From contig MGQK01000051.1 of the NCBI GenBank assembly GCA_001797815.1, positions 24,243 to 32,431 of the forward strand: a stretch of 8,189 nucleotides of DNA, in the 5' to 3' direction. The first letter of the stretch is position 1. Each line of letters starts with the position of its first letter. Positions 5,671-8,189 of this stretch are shown one piece after another. The translations under genes and the position numbers were made by a program. The stretch comes from Deltaproteobacteria bacterium RBG_13_61_14 (GTDB lineage Bacteria > RBG-13-61-14). A model generated the notes under the pieces. It was not told the origin of the DNA, did not search any database, and saw only the letters and a program-made list of their open reading frames with translations.

Positions 5671-6435
5671 TTGAGCGCAACCACCAGTATCATTGTCTTT
5701 GGAAATATCGCGGGCTTGGCCACCTGCCTGGGCATCGGACTCCTGATCTGGAAGGAAAAATGGGCGCGCGAGCATACCTACTGGCTCAATTCCTTTGCCG
5801 CGGGCGTGATCCTGGCCGCGGTCTTCCTGCATATTTTACCGGAGGCCCTGGCCGCCAACCAGGCGAAAGCGCTCCTTTATCTGCTGGGCGGGTTCATCAT
5901 TTTCTACCTGCTGGAGAACGTCCTGATCATGCATTCCAGCGCCGAGCTGGAGCACAGCGGCCATAATAAGCACGCGGCCTTCTATGCCCGCTCGCGCGTG
6001 GCCGGGACCGGGCTCTTCATCCATTCGCTGATTGACGGGATCATCATCGGCGTGGGCTTCGAGGTGAGCCGGGAGGTCGGCATGGTCGCCACCGTCGGCA
6101 TTATCATGCACGAGTTTCCGGAAGGGATCGCCATCCAGTCCGTGCTCTACGACAGCGGGATGAAACGGCGCCACGCCCTGATCTACTCCCTGGCCGTGGC
6201 CTTTGCCACCCCGGTCGGGGCCATGGGTTCTCTCGCCTTCCTGGGCAGCCTCTCGCCGGAAACCATCGGTTTGCTCCTGGCGGTGGGGGCAGGCACTTTT
6301 CTTTATGTCGCGGCTTCGGACTTGATCCCGGCCGCCCACGCCCACGGCGGCAAATCCAGCGCCGCCCTGTTCCTGGCCGGGGTCGGGTTTTTATGGGTCA
6401 CCGCCCTGCTCCTGGAGCACGGCCATGCTCATTGA
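5671..6435 (+). CDS. ZIP-family divalent metal transporter
   Basis: The 254-residue protein is an inner-membrane carrier of the ZIP family, which moves zinc and related divalent cations into the cytoplasm. It shows about eight membrane segments. The first two are near residues 5-27 and 39-60, with HILPEAL at 54-60. The metal-site helices carry HSLID (118-122) and HEFPEG (147-152), the paired His/acidic motifs of TM4 and TM5 in ZIP proteins. The loop after TM3 holds a short histidine cluster (HSGHNKH, 95-101), where ZIP proteins usually carry the variable His-rich loop, and another His-rich stretch lies at 223-225 and the C-terminus. The start is a TTG at 5671, with GAGGGAG (5654-5660) ten nt upstream; no ATG fits better because the N-terminal helix begins at once. 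Metal specificity cannot be read from sequence. Confidence 0.88.
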   Translation: MSATTSIIVFGNIAGLATCLGIGLLIWKEKWAREHTYWLNSFAAGVILAAVFLHILPEALAANQAKALLYLLGGFIIFYLLENVLIMHSSAELEHSGHNKHAAFYARSRVAGTGLFIHSLIDGIIIGVGFEVSREVGMVATVGIIMHEFPEGIAIQSVLYDSGMKRRHALIYSLAVAFATPVGAMGSLAFLGSLSPETIGLLLAVGAGTFLYVAASDLIPAAHAHGGKSSAALFLAGVGFLWVTALLLEHGHAH

Positions 6436-6453
6436 TCCCATCGAGGAGTGGGG

Positions 6454-6498
6454 ATGACCCCATCCGCCCAGGTGGCCAACTTTTCCAGATCAGGATGA
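6454..6498 (+). other. Possible 14-codon leader ORF coupled to rmlD
   Basis: A mini-ORF encoding MTPSAQVANFSRSG has a strong ribosome-binding site (GAGGAG, 6443-6448, five nt upstream). Its TGA (6496-6498) overlaps the rmlD ATG (6495-6497). rmlD itself has no good ribosome-binding site, so translation could reach it by termination-reinitiation. The mini-ORF ATG sits in the loop of a perfect 5-bp hairpin, TGGGG-ATGA-CCCCA (6449-6462). Translation of so short a peptide is unproven. Confidence 0.3.
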
Positions 6499-7415
6499 AA
6501 ATCTTAGTCATCGGCAGCGGCGGCCAACTCGGCCAGGAGTTCTTCAAGCTCGAGACCGCGCACGAGCTGATCCCGCTCAACCATGCCCAAGTGGAAGTGA
6601 AGGACCCGGCCGCGGTGCGGGCTTGCCTGCAAAAACACCAGCCGGAGGCGGTGATCAACCTGGCCTCTTTCAACCGGGTGGATGCCGGCGAGGACCAGCC
6701 GGAGCCGGCCTTCACGGTCAACGCCCTCGGCGCGCTCCACGTGGCGCGGGCCGCGAAAGAAGTCGGCGCGGCCGTGGTCTTTATCAGCACCGACTATGTG
6801 TTCGGCGGCGAGAGCGGCCGGCGCCGGCCCTATTGCGAAAGCGATCCGCCGGCGCCGCTCAACGTCTATGGCGCCTCCAAGCTGGCGGGCGAATACCTGG
6901 TCCGACTCTCTAATCCCCGTCATTTTATTATCCGCACCTGCGGGCTTTACGGCGCGGTCACCTCCCACAAGGGCTGGACCTTCCCGGAGCTGATGCTCCG
7001 CAAGGCCAAGGCCGGGGAAAAGCTCCGGGTGGTCAACGACCAGACCCTGACCCCCACCTACACCTCCGACCTGGTCCGCGCCATCCTGGCCGTGATCGAA
7101 AAAGGAAAGCCAGGCACTTATCATCTTACCTCCGCCGGCGAATGCTCCTGGTATGAATTCGCCAAGACTACTCTCGAGCTGGCCGGAGTCCAAGCCGACC
7201 TGGAGCCGGTATCCTCCTCCGAATTCGGGGCCAAGGCCCTTCGGCCGGCTTATTCAGTTTTGCAGAGCGAGCGGCTGGCCGAGCTGGGCCTCGCGGCGCT
7301 TCGGCCCTGGCCGGAGGCGCTGCGGGCCTACCTGGTGGAGAAAGGAGAAGTTCCCAAAACCACGAGGGCAGGGCAGGGGCGAGGTCCGGCTCGGACCGGG
7401 GAGGTTCCGGACTAG
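6495..7415 (+). CDS. rmlD: dTDP-4-dehydrorhamnose reductase
   Basis: The 306-residue cytosolic enzyme is an extended short-chain dehydrogenase that makes dTDP-L-rhamnose by NAD(P)H reduction of dTDP-4-dehydro-rhamnose, the last step of the RmlABCD pathway feeding surface polysaccharides. Visible motifs are the nucleotide-binding GSGGQLG (7-13), STDYVFGG (98-105), catalytic YGASK (125-129, Y125 and K129), TPTYTSDL (187-193), and RPAYSVLQSERL (250-261), which is characteristic of RmlD. The last 25 or so residues after LRAYL are a polar, Gly/Arg-rich tail beyond the usual end. The ATG at 6495 matches the normal RmlD N-terminus (MKILVIG); extending upstream would run into the ZIP gene. The gene lies 59 nt after the ZIP gene and may be co-transcribed with it. 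The other rml genes are not in the window. Confidence 0.9.
   Translation: MKILVIGSGGQLGQEFFKLETAHELIPLNHAQVEVKDPAAVRACLQKHQPEAVINLASFNRVDAGEDQPEPAFTVNALGALHVARAAKEVGAAVVFISTDYVFGGESGRRRPYCESDPPAPLNVYGASKLAGEYLVRLSNPRHFIIRTCGLYGAVTSHKGWTFPELMLRKAKAGEKLRVVNDQTLTPTYTSDLVRAILAVIEKGKPGTYHLTSAGECSWYEFAKTTLELAGVQADLEPVSSSEFGAKALRPAYSVLQSERLAELGLAALRPWPEALRAYLVEKGEVPKTTRAGQGRGPARTGEVPD
7383..7397. terminator. Hairpin near the convergent gene ends
   Basis: GGTCCG (7383-7388) and CGGACC (7392-7397) form a perfect 6-bp GC-rich stem with a 3-nt loop, inside the last codons of rmlD and just past the end of the convergent channel gene. It lacks a T-tract on either side. With no non-coding space between the two genes, it is the only obvious structure that could slow converging polymerases. 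Confidence 0.25.
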
Positions 7416-8189
7416 GACGGCCGGGGCAGGCGGCCGGACTGCTTGTTGCGGCGGATGATTTCTTCGTTGTAAGCCCGGATCAGGTCGCTGTGCCGGAGGA
7501 TTCCGAGGATGGTGTTGGGGTGCTCCGGGTCCACCACCAACAGCTCGGAAGTATTGTTGCTGAGAAAAGCGGCGAGCGCCTCGTAAAGGGTGCGGTCCGG
7601 GGTAATGGTCACCACCGGCCCGGCCAGGTCCGAGGCGATCAGCAGGTCTTCCAACCCGTCTTCAAACAGGATCGGCCGGGTCTGGTCCAGGGAGAGCATC
7701 CCCACCAGGTGGCCTTGCGCGTCGGCCAGGGGGAAAGAGGCGCTCTCGCTCTCCATGAGCACCCTCTGGATTTCACCGTAATGCAGTTCTTCCGAAAGCA
7801 CCCGCACCTTGGCCCCCCGGTCGTAAACCTTTTCCACCGTCAGCTCTTCCAGCACATTGATGGTGAAATCGCCCAGGTGCGCCGGCGAGTGGAATTTGTT
7901 TTGCACCTGCTGTTCGTAGATGGAGTAGCGTCGGGTGAAAAGGATCGCGATCACCGAAACCAGGAGCAGGGGCGCGATCAGGCCGTAGCCGCCGGTCATC
8001 TCCGCGCACATGATCAGCGAGGCCAGGGGCGCGTTGGCCACCCCCGCAAAAAAGCTGGCCATGCCCACGATCACGAACGCGCCCGGCTGGGTGACGATCT
8101 CCGGGAAGAACTGGTGGCCGAACCACCCCACGGTGCCGCCGATCATGCCGCCGATGAACAGAGTCGGGCCGAACACGCCGCCGGAGCCG
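7412..8189 (-). CDS. CLC-family chloride channel/antiporter with two CBS domains (5' end missing)
   Basis: The reading frame is open through the right edge, so the N-terminal part, including the GSGIP and GREGP filter regions, lies outside the window; 258 complete codons are visible. The visible part begins GSGGVFGPTLFIGG, the GxFxP anion-pathway motif of CLC proteins. It continues with FFAGVANAPLASLIMCAEMTGGYGL (family block with two helices) and RRYSIYEQQ, where the tyrosine matches the central gate position. Two cytoplasmic CBS domains follow, at about 7858-7661 and 7645-7457; these usually bind adenine nucleotides and tune transport. The protein moves chloride across the inner membrane, as channel or H+ antiporter; the missing gating-glutamate region would decide which. 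Its TAG stop overlaps the TAG of rmlD on the opposite strand in the shared CTAG. Confidence 0.88.
   Translation of the reverse strand, partial: GSGGVFGPTLFIGGMIGGTVGWFGHQFFPEIVTQPGAFVIVGMASFFAGVANAPLASLIMCAEMTGGYGLIAPLLLVSVIAILFTRRYSIYEQQVQNKFHSPAHLGDFTINVLEELTVEKVYDRGAKVRVLSEELHYGEIQRVLMESESASFPLADAQGHLVGMLSLDQTRPILFEDGLEDLLIASDLAGPVVTITPDRTLYEALAAFLSNNTSELLVVDPEHPNTILGILRHSDLIRAYNEEIIRRNKQSGRLPRPS

Noticed and set aside
6393-6494. Earlier start of the RmlD frame inside the ZIP gene
   Set aside because: The extra residues have no counterpart in RmlD proteins, and MKILVIG at 6495 is the normal N-terminus.
1-8189. CRISPR arrays, tRNA or rRNA genes, complete transposase
   Set aside because: No regularly spaced repeats, cloverleaf-like sequence, rRNA stretches or transposase motifs were seen on either strand.

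Overview
The window is GC-rich and gene-dense, with six complete genes, one CDS cut by the right edge, and no RNA genes or CRISPR. A corrinoid protein of the mercury-methylation type with its ferredoxin, plus a radical SAM aminomutase, suggest an anaerobic Gram-negative-type bacterium, for example a deltaproteobacterial/Desulfobacterota-like or other hgcA-carrying lineage. The sequence alone does not fix the taxon.

Layout. On the minus strand, 16-2064 encodes a large GT-C-type membrane glycosyltransferase. It is divergent from a plus-strand gene (2143-2520) for a small ArsR-like regulator with two vicinal cysteine pairs. Between them lies a compact palindromic operator/promoter region (2106-2141). 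The 3' end of the regulator gene runs into a short palindromic repeat (2499-2557, GGGGTCAG...CTGACCCC). That repeat ends exactly where the ribosome-binding site of the next gene begins.

The core of the window is 2569-4415. A 531-residue protein joins an N-terminal SAM-dependent methyltransferase to a complete HgcA-like corrinoid domain with five membrane helices. Its stop overlaps the start of an 85-residue HgcB-like 2[4Fe-4S] ferredoxin with a cysteine-rich tail. Canonical HgcA receives a methyl group on cobalt and passes it to Hg(II), while HgcB reduces the corrinoid. Here the presumptive methyl-loading enzyme is on the same polypeptide as the corrinoid carrier, and the cap-helix motif reads NVWCSAGE rather than the canonical N(V/I)WCA(A/S)GK. 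Together with a thiol-rich regulator this looks like a self-contained, metal-responsive SAM-to-corrinoid-to-acceptor methylation cassette. The acceptor may be mercury or another soft metal or metalloid, and the sequence cannot say which. This is the most notable content.

Downstream on the plus strand are a KamA-family radical SAM aminomutase (4496-5524), a ZIP-family metal transporter (5671-6435) and dTDP-4-dehydrorhamnose reductase RmlD (6495-7415). RmlD meets a convergent CLC chloride channel/antiporter with two CBS domains (7412-8189, 5' end missing) at a shared CTAG. These flanking genes look like ordinary housekeeping or envelope functions. A direct role for them in the methylation cassette is not shown.
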